Made by a program: the position numbers and the translations under genes
Assembly (NCBI GenBank): GCA_028564705.1
Contig: JAPXFQ010002744.1
Span: 1,612,001-1,676,000, forward strand
Length of the DNA: 64,000 nucleotides
Source of the DNA: Apricaphanius iberus
Taxonomy: Eukaryota > Chordata > Actinopteri > Cyprinodontiformes > Aphaniidae
Direction: 5' to 3'
Shown here: piece by piece, positions 1-11,729 of the stretch
Layout: every line of letters starts with the position of its first letter
How positions within the stretch are numbered: the stretch's first letter is position 1
Notes under the pieces: generated by a model
What the model was told of the DNA's origin: nothing
The model's database searches: none
What the model saw: the letters and a program-made list of their open reading frames with translations, nothing else

Positions 1-545
1 AGCGACTCTATCGGGCCATTTCAAGTAAATACCTCCACGCAGGCACTCAATAAATGGCCAAGAAACTGATGGAGACACATGCTTTTCAGGAAAGTCTTGT
101 CAAACTTAAGTTATGATAGTGGAAATGTGCCTAAAGCCTCTACATAAATCTGGTTCCGTGAACACAAAACACCTATTGCTTAAAATGTTGACAAGTGTTT
201 TGCTTGTATCCTCACAGTTCTCTTTCTTTTAAAAACATTGATGCAGATTTGTGTCAGCACATAATCGCACCATTCAAAGAAGTCTAGACCAAACATTTTT
301 TCTTTGAAGTAACTGATAGAGGAGCCTAGAAATCTTATTTTAATGCTGATTAAAATAAGATTGGTTTTGGTAAGCTGTCAGACCCACATGCACAAAACTC
401 AGGAAACAAATTAGATTTAAAAAATGATTAAAGTTTATGTAGAGGTGGCTGAGGAAACTACTGGAGCTGGATCTCTAATAGAGGAAAGCTAAAACAGTGA
501 TATTGATGTGTTGAAAAGTTTAGTGGTGGTTGGTCAGTATGCTGG
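1..545. other. No gene recognised
   Basis: I see no coding region, RNA gene or clear repeat boundary here. The sequence is AT-rich, non-coding in character, and leads into a LINE fragment. Confidence 0.5.
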
Positions 546-1535
546 TTGTCCAGGAGGAGTTGTGATGATGATCCGAGGGCTGTGTGTGAACTGGAGGCTG
601 ACTATATTTATAGGTTTTTATTATCCAAAGAACATTTCCAGAGTCCCCCCCCCATTCTGTCATGGGCCAACACAGAGACACTGATGCATGCTTTTCTCAC
701 CAGTAGAATTTATTACTGTAATGTCCTGCTTTCAGGTATTCTCAAAAAGAGTATCTCAGGCTTACAACTCCTACAAAATTCAGCAACATGTTTCCTGATG
801 AAGACCAGGAGGCAGGAGCACATTACACCCCTCTTAATTTCATTGCATTGGCTGGTTGTATGTTATAGGATTGATATTAAGGTTCTTTTAATGGTTTTTA
901 ATGGTCTTAATGGTCTTGGGCCTTCTTATCTTTCAGAACTGCTTTTATCCAATGAACTGCTGTGGTCTCTGTGCTCTTCTGGCAGCAGTCTCCTTGTTAT
1001 CCCTAAAGTTCGGAGACACAGTCATGGTGAGGCCTCTTTCCAGTATTACAGCCCTAACCTCTTGAACAGGCTGTCGGAAGACCTCAGGGCCACAGAAAAT
1101 TTTATTTTTTTTAAGAGCAGACTTGTGACTCACCTTTTTAGCCAAGCTTTTAACTGATTATTTATTGACATTTATTTTTTTCAATATTTTGCCACACATT
1201 CTTACCATATTTTTCCTCTGTTATTTTTATATTTTAACCTGTTATTTTAATCTTCCTTCCAGTGTTTCCTCTGTGGCAGTCCTGTGCATCCTTACTTGGC
1301 TCATCTGTACTCAACCCAATGCCCTTCTTAAAGTTGTTCTTAAGTGTGTGCATGCATGGGAGTTGGTTTGGTGGATGTGGGTGTGTGTGTGTTTGCGTGT
1401 GTGTGTTTGGGAGGGGTACAATATATCTGTGGCGGAAGGGATGAAAATATTGTTTATGTGGTTATTAATCTGTAAAGCACTTTGAGTTGCAATTCCTGTA
1501 TGAAAAGTGGTTTATAAATAAAGTTTAGTTGATTT
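546..1535 (+). mobile_element. 3' end of an L2/Maui-like non-LTR retrotransposon (LINE)
   Basis: The 203-codon open frame at 546-1157 matches in character the C-terminal end of fish L2-type reverse transcriptase polyproteins. Recognisable stretches are LTSRIYYCNVLLSG, LQLLQNSATCFL, HITPLLISLHWL and GLGPSYLSELL, ending in FKSRLVTHLFSQAFN. The upstream catalytic RT palm (YXDD) and the endonuclease are absent, so this is a 5'-truncated copy, as is usual for LINEs. The open frame is followed by a roughly 370-bp 3' UTR containing a GT-rich tract near 1378-1408. It ends near 1470-1530 in a tail of the form GTAAAGCACTTTGAG with TATAAATAAAG, which is typical of this clade. It is not a host gene. The clade assignment rests on recalled motif similarity, not a search. 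Confidence 0.8.
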
Positions 1536-2282
1536 TCTTGATATATTTAAATGAAGAATACAGGAGTTTGACTTACAGGTTGTAAAAGGAGGGCAGACAG
1601 GAGACAAGCTAGAGGTGGAACCTGAGGTAAAGTGCTGTGGTGGGTGACTAGAACTGGAGCAGAAGGATGACGGTGGTTTGTAGAAGCCATTTGCCTGTCG
1701 TGAAGGAGGTAACCAGCTTAATCTAGTGATATTACCATATGTGCTGAGGCTTTGAAGTGTGTGTCGAGCAGTGGAGGGGGTGTTTCCACAAAGAGCGTAT
1801 CAAGGCCTACTTCATTTAGGGGAGTAGCCGAGAAAAATTACGTCTGCATTACCACGTGATTGCTTCGGGAAGTGGTTCAGATTTTGCTGCGAGATTTGAC
1901 AGCAATATAAACCCATCAGGCTCTATTAAAAATGCCTATTTGTGTAGGAGAGTTGCAGTCAGGTTGGAGTTTGGACAGAGTTTTCAGTTTGGATAGGAGA
2001 GTTTGGTTAGAGTTTGCATAATTTGGAGATAGTTTTCAGAGTACAGGGATAGATAGTTTGAAGTTTTAGGAGAGTTAGGAGAGAAAAATAATAGAGCCAG
2101 TTAGGAAGAGGAGGATTTCCCCTGTGTGGGAAGATTTTGATAACTCCTAATAAGGTAACCTCAATCTAACATTATGTCAGACAAGTTAGATTTGCTTATC
2201 AAGAACTATATATATTTTTTTACCATTAATTATTTTATTCAAAGGTGAAATGTTTATTGTGTTCCAAGGAGTTGGTGTACAA
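1536..2282. other. No gene recognised
   Basis: Non-coding sequence without an ORF or RNA gene that I can support. It lies between a LINE tail and a Harbinger-like MITE. Confidence 0.45.
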
Positions 2283-2285
2283 TAA

Positions 2286-2946
2286 AGCCTAGTTGATGCT
2301 TCTGCATTTTAAAGGAGACGGATTGACGCAACACCATTATCTGTCAACGCAAGGGCTCTCCGTCACCTACGCAAGGACGCACGGAGTAGAGGCCCAAATT
2401 TTAACAATCCATCTCCGTTGACAGATAGCATATGCATCTGATTGGTCATTTTGAGCAACAACCAGAAATCGCATCACCAGAACGAAGCTCTATAGTTGCT
2501 GTAATCAGTAGTTAATTCAGCGTTTGGCCACTATATGCTTTACATATAAAGGATAACTCATCTAATCTGTTCCTTTGGCGATTTTGAAGACAAGGAGGTG
2601 TGGCAAAACAACAAAAAACGTTGCTGTGCTTTGTTTCCATGTGTTTCTACAGTATTCTATGAGCTACACTTCTGGTAAAAAGCTTTACAGTTTAATCAAA
2701 ACGTACTTTCTGTCGTTCATTGCTCCTTGAGGAGGAAATGCGTTCACAAGCCTAGAAGAGACGCTGTGTGATAGTAGGCAGAGACAGCATGAAAACTTAG
2801 CAACCCCTGCTGTCCTGGTCGAACAACGCTGAAAAAAATCAATGGACAGTGAAGTCGAAGAGCGGAGTACTATAAACAGAAAACGTCTCCGTCAATACAT
2901 ATGCGTCTGAGTGCAAATTTGCGGTCGGAGAAGCATTAACTAGGCT
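2286..2946. mobile_element. Harbinger-like non-autonomous DNA transposon (MITE), copy 1
   Basis: The ends form terminal inverted repeats: AGCCTAGTTGATGCTTCT on the left and, read from the right end inward, AGCCTAGTTAATGCTTCT. Both ends are flanked by TAA (2283-2285 and 2947-2949). A 3-bp TWA target duplication is characteristic of PIF/Harbinger elements. The 661-bp interior has no transposase frame, so the copy is non-autonomous. A diverged second copy in the same orientation lies at about 46420-47040, inside an acp1 intron; shared blocks include ATTGGTCA, GTAATCAGTAGT, CATTGCTCCTT and CCCCTGCTGTCCTGGT. The family name is inferred from the target duplication and end structure. Confidence 0.75.
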
Positions 2947-2949
2947 TAA

Positions 2950-3948
2950 CAACACCTCATCCATGCTAAGGCATTACCAAGCTTTGCATGAGAATAAGGA
3001 GCCAAATATAAGCAGGATGGTAAACTCCCCTGGAATATTGGGAAAAGCAAAAATTACCGTGCATCAATTTATATAGTCTGGCATTTGTGTTTTTGTATAC
3101 ACAGCCATCTTATTTGCCTTGTGAAAAGATGTTTTTAAAAGGTTAGTGAGATGGTGTCCAAAAAAATTAATCACTTAAAAGCTAAAACTGTTGACAAACT
3201 ATTTCTAAATAAAACTGAATCAAGTTTCCTCATTTCTGTACATCATTGCCCAAGTTATACAATTCAGTGCTCTCCTCCTAGTTCCACAAGCACTTTCCTC
3301 CACCTGCTTAAGCCCATGCCTTTTGCCTAAAGTGAAATACATTTTTTTTTTTACAACCTGCTATAACATATGATACTACAATTTTGGGATAATTTACAGA
3401 CAGAATAAACTCCAAAATATTTTTATTATTCATATTTGTAATATTTTAAGTAGAATTATTTTTATTTTTGGAACCAATAATCATTCCAGACTAAATTCAA
3501 TGCATCACACATATTGTGGCTAATAGCTACAGTTGACTGTGATTACGTACCTGGCCAGAAGGTGGTTTTGTGTGCACGTGAAGCCCCCTGAGATGAACCC
3601 TTCCTTAAACCAATTGGCCCAATGCCTCATGAGGCTTTATCTCACCATCACTAGCTGAATCTAAGGAATAGAAACCAGCGAAGATGGAACCTGCAAGGAA
3701 CATGAGATGGTAAGTTTCTAGAGAAAACCTTGAGGAATAGTTCCACTTTCTAGAGCTGGAGAATGTGCCTCTGCTGTGTCCTCTGGTGGACTATCTGTGG
3801 AAAAGCAAATGAGAGAAAAACCACTACACAAATTAAACTCCAGGCTCCTGACACCTTTGGGTGTCTGAAACCACATCATTGCTCATTTTTGCTGTTCACT
3901 TATCATTTTACAAATAAAAGAGGAACCAAGAGAGGTAGCTGTCAAACT
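2950..3948. other. No gene recognised
   Basis: AT-rich non-coding DNA. A TTAA followed by AGGAGACATATG at 3949-3964 resembles the left end of the TTAA-flanked repeat at 28325, so another copy or terminus of that family may start here. The short frame at 3763-3996 shows no recognisable protein. Confidence 0.4.
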
Positions 3949-5127
3949 TTAAAGGAGACATATGACAATTTTTTACTATTTAAAATAGGTCTATGAGTTC
4001 CCGAAAACATGTTTCTGAAGTTGTTTGCTGGAAATAGCTTGAAGGAAACGATTGTTACCAACCTGTATTACCCCCTCTTTCAGCCCCTTACAGATTGTGC
4101 TGTTTTCTGATGCTCATTTCATATTACATGAGCTGCTGCTAACTTGGCCACGCCCAACGCTGCTAGAATCTTTTCTCACACCAATCACATAGTGACTGTT
4201 ACCACTGTGTGTGAAAGTTACCGACATGGCTGCAGTAGTTTAACCATACAACAAAAGTAGTTCAACTATACAAAAAAAAAAAATTCAACCAACCAAACAA
4301 AAAAAAAAAAAAAATCAACCATACGTATTTGAACCAGAATCTGCTCCCGTAGGAGGGGAGTCTCCTGAGAACCTGATACTCAGAGAATTCAGCAAGATAC
4401 TTCTGAATGGTTATTGAAGAAATTACTTAAAGTTAAAAGAATATATTTAACTGCTTACCTGGCATTCCGATATCTCCCTGAGACGGCAACTCTAAAGCCT
4501 TTCAGCGCGATCTTGCTCTTTGAGCTCGATGCGGCTGCAATTCCTCTGTCTTCCCCCGGGTTGTAGTAGCTCAGATCAGCGGCTTGTCTGCCGTCTTCTG
4601 CCCGGAGTTTGACTAGCCCTTTGTAGCGGCAGGTCCTCAGCCGTTCCCAGCCTTACCGCATGCATCTTACCATAACAAAATAAATCCAACCTATGCGGCT
4701 CTTCTGCGGCAGATCTCCCGTCTTCTTCCCGGTTATCAGCAGCTCAGTTCAGCAGCAGGTCTCCCGTCTTCTGCCCATCTTCCCCGCCCTTACCACCAGG
4801 ATCTTACCATAAAAAATAAAGACAACCCATGCCGCTCTTCTGTCCTATTCGACTGGGACCTGCTGAAATATTTTGAGCTCTTTAGACCAGCCAAAAACTG
4901 AGCATTTTGTGTAGACATGGTGTTTCCCAATCTGAATGGTAATTGTTGTTTAATGCTGTACCTGGTGGGTGGAGACAGTGCTATATTCCAATATTCCAGT
5001 TTGTGACGTAGAAAGCCGGACAGATTTTTAACAGCTCCATCAGAGACTGAATGCAGGATCAATTAAGAAACCCCTATCTCACTCAAAACAGCATGGATGG
5101 TTTTTTTTCTAAATTTGTATGCATGTA

Positions 5128-6703
5128 CAGACATGGACAAAATTGTTGGTACCCTTCATTAAATAAAAGAAAACTCATAATGGTTACAGAAATAACTTTA
5201 ATCTGACAAAAGTAATAATACATAAAAATTATATAAATGTTGACCAATGAAAGTTAGACATTGCTTTTCATCCATGCTTCGACAGAATTATTTAAAAAAT
5301 AAATGCATGAAACAGGCCTGGACAAAAATGATGGTACCCCTAGAAAAGAATGAAAATAATGTGACCAAAAGGACATGTTAATCCAAGGTATGTCCACTAA
5401 TCAGCATCCTAGGTGTCTACAATCCTGTAATCACTCAGTGGGCCTATATATAGGACTCCAGGTAGTCACTGTGTTGTTTGGTGACGTGGTGTGTACCACA
5501 CTCAATATAAACCAGAGGAAGCAAAGGAAAGAGTTGTCTCAGGAGATGAGAAAGAAAATCATAGACAAGCATGTTAACTGTAAAGGCTATAAGACCATCT
5601 CCAAGCAGCTAGATGTTTCTGTGACTACAGCTGCACATGTCATTCAGTAATGTACGATCCATGGGACTGTAGCCAACCTCCCTGGACGTGGCTGCAGGAG
5701 GAAAATTGATGACAGATCAAAGAGACGGATAATCCAAATGGTAACAAAAGAGCCTAGAAAGACTTCAAAATAGATCCAAGCTGAACTTTATGCTCAAGGA
5801 ACATCAGTGTCAGATCGGAACATCCTTCGCTGTTTGAGCCAGAGGACAAATCATTAAAAAAAACAGACTGGAGTATGCCAAACTACATGCTGACGAGCCA
5901 CAAAGCTTCTGGGAGAATGTCCTGTGGACAGATGAGACAAAAATGTAACTTTTTGCCAAGGCACATCAGCTCTATGTTCACAGACGGAAAAATGAAGCAT
6001 ATCTAGAAAAGAACACGGTCCCTACTGTGAAACATGGGGGAGGCTCGGTTATGTTCTTGGGCTGATTTGCTGCATCTGACACAGGGTGTCTTGAATCTGT
6101 GCAGGGTACAATGAAATCTCAAGACTATCAGGGGATTCTAGAGAGAAATGTGCTGGCCAGTGTCAGAAAGCATGGTCTCAGTCGCAGGTCACGGGTCTTA
6201 CAACAGGAAAATGACCCAAAACACACAGCTAAAAACACCCAAGAAGGGCTAAGAGGAAAACACTGGCCTTCTATGAGCCCTGATCTCAATCCTATTGAGC
6301 ATCTTTGGAAGGAGCTGAAACGTGCTGTCTGGAAAAGGCGCCCTTCAAACCGGAAACAACTAGAACAGTTTGCTCATGAGGAGTGGGCCAAAATACCTGC
6401 TGAGAGGTGCAGAAGTCTCATTGACAGTTACAGGAATCATTTGATTGCAGTGATTGCCTCAAAAGGTTGTGCAACCAAATATTAAGTTGTGGGTACCATC
6501 ATTTTTGTCCAGGCCTGTTTCATGCATTTATTTTTTAAATAATTCCGTTGAAGCATGGATGAAAAGCAATGTCTGACTTTCATTGGTCAACATTTATATA
6601 ATTTTTATTTATTATTACTTTTGTCAGATTAAAGTTATTTCTGTGACCATTATGAGTTTTTCTTTGATTTAATGAAGGGTACCAACAATTTTGTCCACGT
6701 CTA
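5128..6703 (+). mobile_element. Tc1-like transposon, IR/DR type, 1576 bp
   Basis: The element is bounded by TA dinucleotides at 5126-5127 and 6704-6705, the Tc1/mariner target duplication. It has long terminal inverted repeats of about 212 bp (5128-5339 and 6491-6703). Each arm carries an outer and an inner copy of a GGACAAAATTGTTGGTACCC-like motif (inner form GGACAAAAATGATGGTACCC), which is the IR/DR arrangement of fish Tc1 elements such as those related to Sleeping Beauty. The transposase between the arms is broken by stops. The two arms are still very similar, which suggests a moderately recent insertion. Confidence 0.93.
5510..6485 (+). pseudogene. Broken Tc1-like transposase
   Basis: The N-terminal helix-turn-helix region is visible at about 5510-5650 (ELSQEMRKKIIDKH and GYKTISKQLDVS) and then meets a stop. 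The middle contains further stops; one immediately follows the first part of the catalytic region near 5930-5946 (WTDETKM). The C-terminal part is open at 6099-6485. It carries the second catalytic aspartate in QQENDPKHTAK and the conserved SPDLNPIEHLWKELK block with the third acidic residue, then KYRN-type tail sequence ending GCATKY. Intact transposases of this family are around 340 residues. This copy cannot encode one, so it could move only if supplied in trans through its well-preserved ends. Confidence 0.9.
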
Positions 6704-6745
6704 TATATGCCCCTTGACACACAATAACACCCCAAATACTATTGT

Positions 6746-7032
6746 AAACAACTGCACAGAGAAACGAGGCATGTACTGTAGAAAATGGAGCACTCGATTA
6801 TTTTAGCTGCTGTGTCTAAGCTCCATAGATTTCATTATCTTTCTCAGGGGAGGAGCGACTTTATAATATCTAAAACTAGAGTTAGTTTAGGTGAAGCCTA
6901 CAGCAGATGGACACAAATGAAAAAACTTTCACAGTAAGAAAGCTTGCAAACGGCTAAAGTTAGCTGTTGGTAAAACAGCTTTCCATACTTGTGTATATGA
7001 CGTTGTTCTTATATATGAGAGCATCAACCTCC
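6746..7032. other. No gene recognised
   Basis: Short non-coding spacer between the Tc1-disrupted repeat and the hAT-like element. No ORF of note. Confidence 0.4.
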
Positions 7033-7040
7033 ACACAGAG

Positions 7041-8735
7041 CAGGGACGTCACTATGATTGAGAGGTAGGGGGGGGCTTAGCCCCAGGAGCTCAACAATGA
7101 AAGTTTTTGGCAAATCCAGCAAAGACTTCGTCAATTTACGGAGCCCGGTAGGGGTCAGGTAAAGAAATAATTTTGAGGATTAGGTCCTACGGTGTAGGAC
7201 AACAGAGACGGCAGGCGCACCCACACGGTGGACATCTGGATTGAACTCCTGTAATGATCCGCCGCTGACTGAAGGGAGGTGACGGGTTATAAGGACGTGA
7301 GGTGAGTGGCTGAAGATTGAAGACAGTGGCGTGTGATGATGAGGGAGTGAGAGGAGCTGAGTGTAATCATGACAATAATTTTGGGTTCTTGCAGGAAAGA
7401 AGGCTGTAAACATAGGTTTCATATTTATAAATAACAGTTTTGTAACCACCTATGGAGCTTGGGAGGGTCCACGCACAACAAAGGCAATATTTGAAGACAA
7501 ACCAGTCGCAAAATGTGCCGCATGGCTGAAAAATAGCCTGGAAATGGGCCATCATTCACAAACTGTATGCCAACCCAAAAAATGGATGTGGCAAGGTGAA
7601 AAATGAGGGCCTGAGTAGGATTCAAACCGCTTCAACCTGGGTTCTAATCATGCGTGTTTACCAGTCTTTATAATTAGCAACTTGTTTTTCCATAACAGCC
7701 AGGGTGCCAGACAGGGTATCAGACAGGACCTCCCACACGGTCACACTGTTAAATAAACCAAGGGAACAGATTAGTAATCCGTGTGCACAGTTTAATGACC
7801 CCATGATACAGATTCTTACCTCTCAAAAGTTATTTCTGCACCTGACCCCTGCTGGGCTCCATATCGATAATTATTAGAAGAACATTTATCAAAAACTGTT
7901 ATGTGATCATTTTCTTTTCCTTGCCTGCCTTCTTGCATTTTCTCTCTTCTTTTTATAAAACAAAATGACATTAAATCAGTTCATTAGAGGGGCGTCCATG
8001 TTGAAGACAGATGTTATATATCTATTAAAAATGAAATATATTTATTGCATTCTACTGCACTGGACAGGGGGAAATGGTGTGGTCATATTTGTTTAATTAC
8101 AACTAGCTTCGTGCAAAATCCTACCAAAAATCCGACAATAAAGTACAAATGAATATTTGTAAAAGATTTTTTCTGTCAAATGACTATGCAGTTGAGAAAG
8201 TTTTAATATATAAATAACATTGGAACAGAGTAGTTGTTTTTGAATCAACAACTAAAAGGCAAAATAACAGTATATATAAACTATCCAGCAAGTAGTAGAA
8301 CTTATAATACAGAAAGTCAACTATCCATTCCCATCACTTTTGTGATTTGGATCAGAGTGCATATCGTAACTTTCTGTCTACTGTGAGGATGGAGGCATCA
8401 AAGGATTACTTCTGTTTTTCATAGTGGCAAAACGGTCTTTCATTTCATTGTCATTCAGTTGAACCTTTTACATGGAAAGAACTTATATGAGGATAAATGT
8501 GTATTTATGAAAACTATATGTACATATATATAAACACACCTATATGCATATATATGCTGCCTATATACACATTATGTGGTTTTAACTACTATTATCTATT
8601 TATTTGTAATGGCATTGTTTTCTGTTTGGATTTTTAATCTTTGTTGTGTCTCTCTTTCTTCTGCCTGTGTAACTTATGGCTGCAACAATGCAAAAAGGTT
8701 ATCTATTTATTTATGATAATATACTGTATATACCA

Positions 8736-8790
<55 letters not shown>

Positions 8791-10188
8791 TACATATAGG
8801 CCAAATTGAAGTGCATATATAGGCCATATATGTCTCCATATATAAGCATTGCATCATTATACCCACATTTAAGCTCTATATGTTTTATATGTTTCGTATA
8901 GCTCATGGCAGTGTCTGGGCATTTATTTTGGCAACTGTCATATTTAGCTTATATTTTTTTATTAACAAGGTAATGACTGCATATTTGTCTGAAGTCCATT
9001 ACAGGAAGAAAAAAATAATGCAACCGAGCACCTTGTTCCACACAGAAACAACCTTTGTCAGAGCCTGCAAGACTCTGCCTAATAATTAGTTCAGTGACTG
9101 CACCTGTGAGATCAGACTCACCTGTTCTCCTTTGTTTTCCTTCCACTGTTTAAGTTCTGGCATGTGCCTCCTCACCGGATCATTGAAGTCTTTCGTTCTT
9201 GTGTTGTTGTCTCCCAATTAAATCATCTTTTCCTTTATTCAATGTCTGCGCCTGGGTCTGTTCCTCACCGAGACACCAACTCCTGACACTATATAATTGT
9301 ATATATTTTGATATAGGCTTTGATTATATATGACATATCTAAAATTAGCTGTTTTCTATTCTATTTATACATATATGTGACAGTGTGGAGGTCCTGTCAC
9401 TTTGGCTAGGTACATATGTACTATCCCTGGTTTATATATGGGATATCTATGCATATGCGGGATATATATCATATATGTGCATAAATATGCTGTATATAGG
9501 CAGCATATATGTGCATATAAACTTCATATAGGTTTCATACATGCATATACTGCATATCCTCATATAAATTATTTCCTTCTGGGAATTACTGACATCAACT
9601 TACAATCTCACGTTGTGTATCATTTGCATTCACTGCAATTTTCTCCCTCTCCTCAAACTGCCTGCCGGCCACCGTAGCATTAAAGCTAGGAACCATATGT
9701 CTGCCTATGTAGCTGGTAGCCAGGGGACACGCTAGCAGAGTTAGCATTAGCATATCGGCACACTAGCGTTTTCCTCTCTGAACTATAATATGAAATGTAA
9801 CGGTGCGCTATTATTGCTCTCTTACTCTAATATTATGTTCGAGTGAGTTATTTCAGCGCTCAGCATCTGTGGGTTTTGTTGTATCGCTCTTGAGCGCTGT
9901 TGTCTGGATTTCGGAAAATAGAGGGAGTCCGTTCCTGCTACTTCTAGTGTGCGTCAGTGTAGCCGCAATATTATTACTATTAATTATTATTAATGCTTCA
10001 GAATAATAATTAAAAAAAAACTCCTGTACCAGCTACACCGGTCTCGTAGAGCGTGTAACGTCTGCAAAAATTTTCTAATTAAAAACATTTACCTAAAAAT
10101 TTTTTTTTACCAAAAATATAAACAGGGGGGCTTAGGAATATTTTAGGGGGGCTTCAGCCCCCCTAAAATGGAACTAACAACGTCAGTG
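7041..10188. mobile_element. hAT-like non-autonomous DNA transposon, 3.1 kb
   Basis: Ends of the form CA...TG are flanked by an 8-bp direct repeat, ACACAGAG (7033-7040) and ACACAGAA (10189-10196), with one mismatch. Read inward, the termini are CAGGGACGTCACTA and CACTGACGTTGTTAG, imperfect inverted repeats. Just inside each end lie G-run/C-run palindromes: GGGGGGCTTAGCCCC near 7070, and a larger GGGGGGCTTCAGCCCCCC hairpin near 10146-10163. An 8-bp duplication with CA/TG ends fits the hAT superfamily. There is no hAT transposase frame; the interior is AT-rich with a long (TA)n tract and many TATATG-like motifs. The superfamily call is inferred from the end structure alone. Confidence 0.65.
8738..8788. 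repeat. (TA)n microsatellite
   Basis: About 25 uninterrupted AT units within the hAT-like element, flanked by further imperfect TATATG/CATATA repeats over several hundred bases on either side. Confidence 0.97.
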
Positions 10189-10196
10189 ACACAGAA

Positions 10197-11118
10197 TAAG
10201 TGAAAGAAAAGGAAGCGGTTTTCTCCTGCACTCCCCAGTATAGGAGGCTCGCTTTCACCGCTGCGGTGAGTGGCTATTATATAGACTTTTCTAGCTAGCT
10301 TTCTGTATTGACACAGGTCTCCGACCATACAGTTCAGTCAAATACGCACTCTGTGAAATCTGTCAGATTTTTATGTAAATTCTAAAGTATAAATTATGAC
10401 TTTTATTGAGGACATCACCAAGAGGAGTGGAGGATACCACTCAGCTTCCGAAATAAGATGCCTAGAAGACAGGTACAAAAGCTTATTGTTGCCTTTGACC
10501 CATATTTTGTTATAATTATTTTTCGTTTAGTATTTTAAACTTATTAGTACAAAATAGCCATTACCCTGTAAGAATAATCGCTGGAGATGATGCTGGTTTG
10601 TTACGGTGACGGAACTGGCATCCAAACGGCACTTTGTTATTTCAACTACAACCTCAACACACTAGATGTCACTTTGGTGCCCATGTTCCATATTCAACTT
10701 TTAACACCCTAATTGATAAGTTGAACGCCTGTACATTGATTTAGGGATTTGAGGAGTGTGAGCCATCAGAAACTGAATTACAATAACGGCAATTAGAATT
10801 TGCATTGCCGGGATTTAATTTGAATTGCTCAGCTTAAATACAAGCTTATTAAAAGTTAATCTTTATTAGTGTAACTTGATATCCAGTTTATTGCTTCAAA
10901 TATAATTTTTCCCTAAGCCGATTTAAATATTTTAAACTGAATTAATTTACTTAGTTATTGTGTTTTAAGTTGTATAATCGAGTTATGAGCTATTGAGTTG
11001 GACTTCGAGCAATGTAAGGTCATTAAATGGATTAAAAATCAGTTTCTGATGGCTGAGAGTGTCACCTGTAGATTTGTCTCTGTTTTTTATTACAAAACTT
11101 TTTCTTGTGAAACTGTAA
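10197..11118. other. No gene recognised
   Basis: AT-rich non-coding DNA. Short open frames in this interval have no recognisable domains. Confidence 0.4.
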
Positions 11119-11606
11119 CCCCTGATTCTCACCAGGTGCAGAACAAATGCGGCCAGATGTCTGTACGGCTGCCATACGGACTGCAATTCAAACCAGGTGT
11201 GGTCTGCCTGTGCAACATCTCAGGATGTTTGCTCCAGCGACGTCACCAAATCTGGGCTGTTTGTGAAATAACTACATAAATAGAGAGGAGCATGTAAACA
11301 AAAAGCCACAGGTGAAAAACCACACTCATCTGCTCCTGGTTCTATTTTAAAATATACCAGATTAACTTGGCTGGCTCATATTTCACTTCTTCTCTGGCTC
11401 ATGAAATGTCTTTAACTTCATTAAAATAAGCATCCGGCCTTTTGAAAAACTACACGCAATCCGGAAAATTGACGGTGCTCCGCATCCTCCCCAGGACCAC
11501 ACCGCGGCCAGTGTGAATGCTCTGATTGGACTCCATGTTTTTTCATTCGTGTGACAGCCGTACAGACACCGGGCCGTATCAGTTCTGCACCGGTGTGAAT
11601 CAGGGG
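11119..11606. mobile_element. Inverted-repeat element (MITE-like), about 490 bp
   Basis: The left arm at 11119-11172 (starting CCCCTGATTCTCACCAGGTG and running through GTCTGTACGGCTG) is matched in inverted orientation by the right arm at 11556-11606 (CAGCCGTACAGACACC through GTGAATCAGGGG). Arms of roughly 50 bp around a 380-bp loop indicate a non-autonomous DNA transposon. No convincing target duplication was found, so the exact ends and the superfamily are open. The 93-codon frame at 10998-11279 crosses the left arm and is not a gene. Confidence 0.65.
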
Positions 11607-11729
11607 TCAGGGGTAGTTATTAACCAACATATCTTCTGCTAGGTATGAGACATTGTACACCAAGAGATCTGTAACATGGATGTTGTATACTCTGATTGTA
11701 GAAAATAACTATAGGTACATACAGCTTGG

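Larger units (their letters stand above)
4250..6745 (-). mobile_element. TTAA-flanked dispersed repeat, copy A, interrupted by a Tc1 element
   Basis: This is the reverse-complement counterpart of the element at 28325-29390. Similarity runs through 4320-5127 and resumes after the Tc1 insertion at 6704-6745; shared text includes ACACACAATAACAC on the far side. The 90-codon minus frame at 4790-5062 lies inside the shared repeat and has counterparts in copy B, so it is repeat sequence and not a gene. Copy A is degraded at both outer ends. In copy A the poly-A-rich segment at 4270-4315 has expanded relative to copy B. No transposase is visible. Confidence 0.7.

Noticed and set aside
546..1157. A 203-residue open frame as a host gene
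   Set aside because: The protein matches the C-terminus of an L2-type LINE reverse transcriptase and is followed by a LINE tail.
4790..5062. A 90-residue minus-strand frame as a gene
   Set aside because: The same sequence recurs inverted at about 28460-28750; it is part of a dispersed repeat.
9402..9677. A tyrosine/isoleucine-rich 91-residue frame
   Set aside because: It comes from TATATG-type low-complexity DNA inside the hAT-like element.
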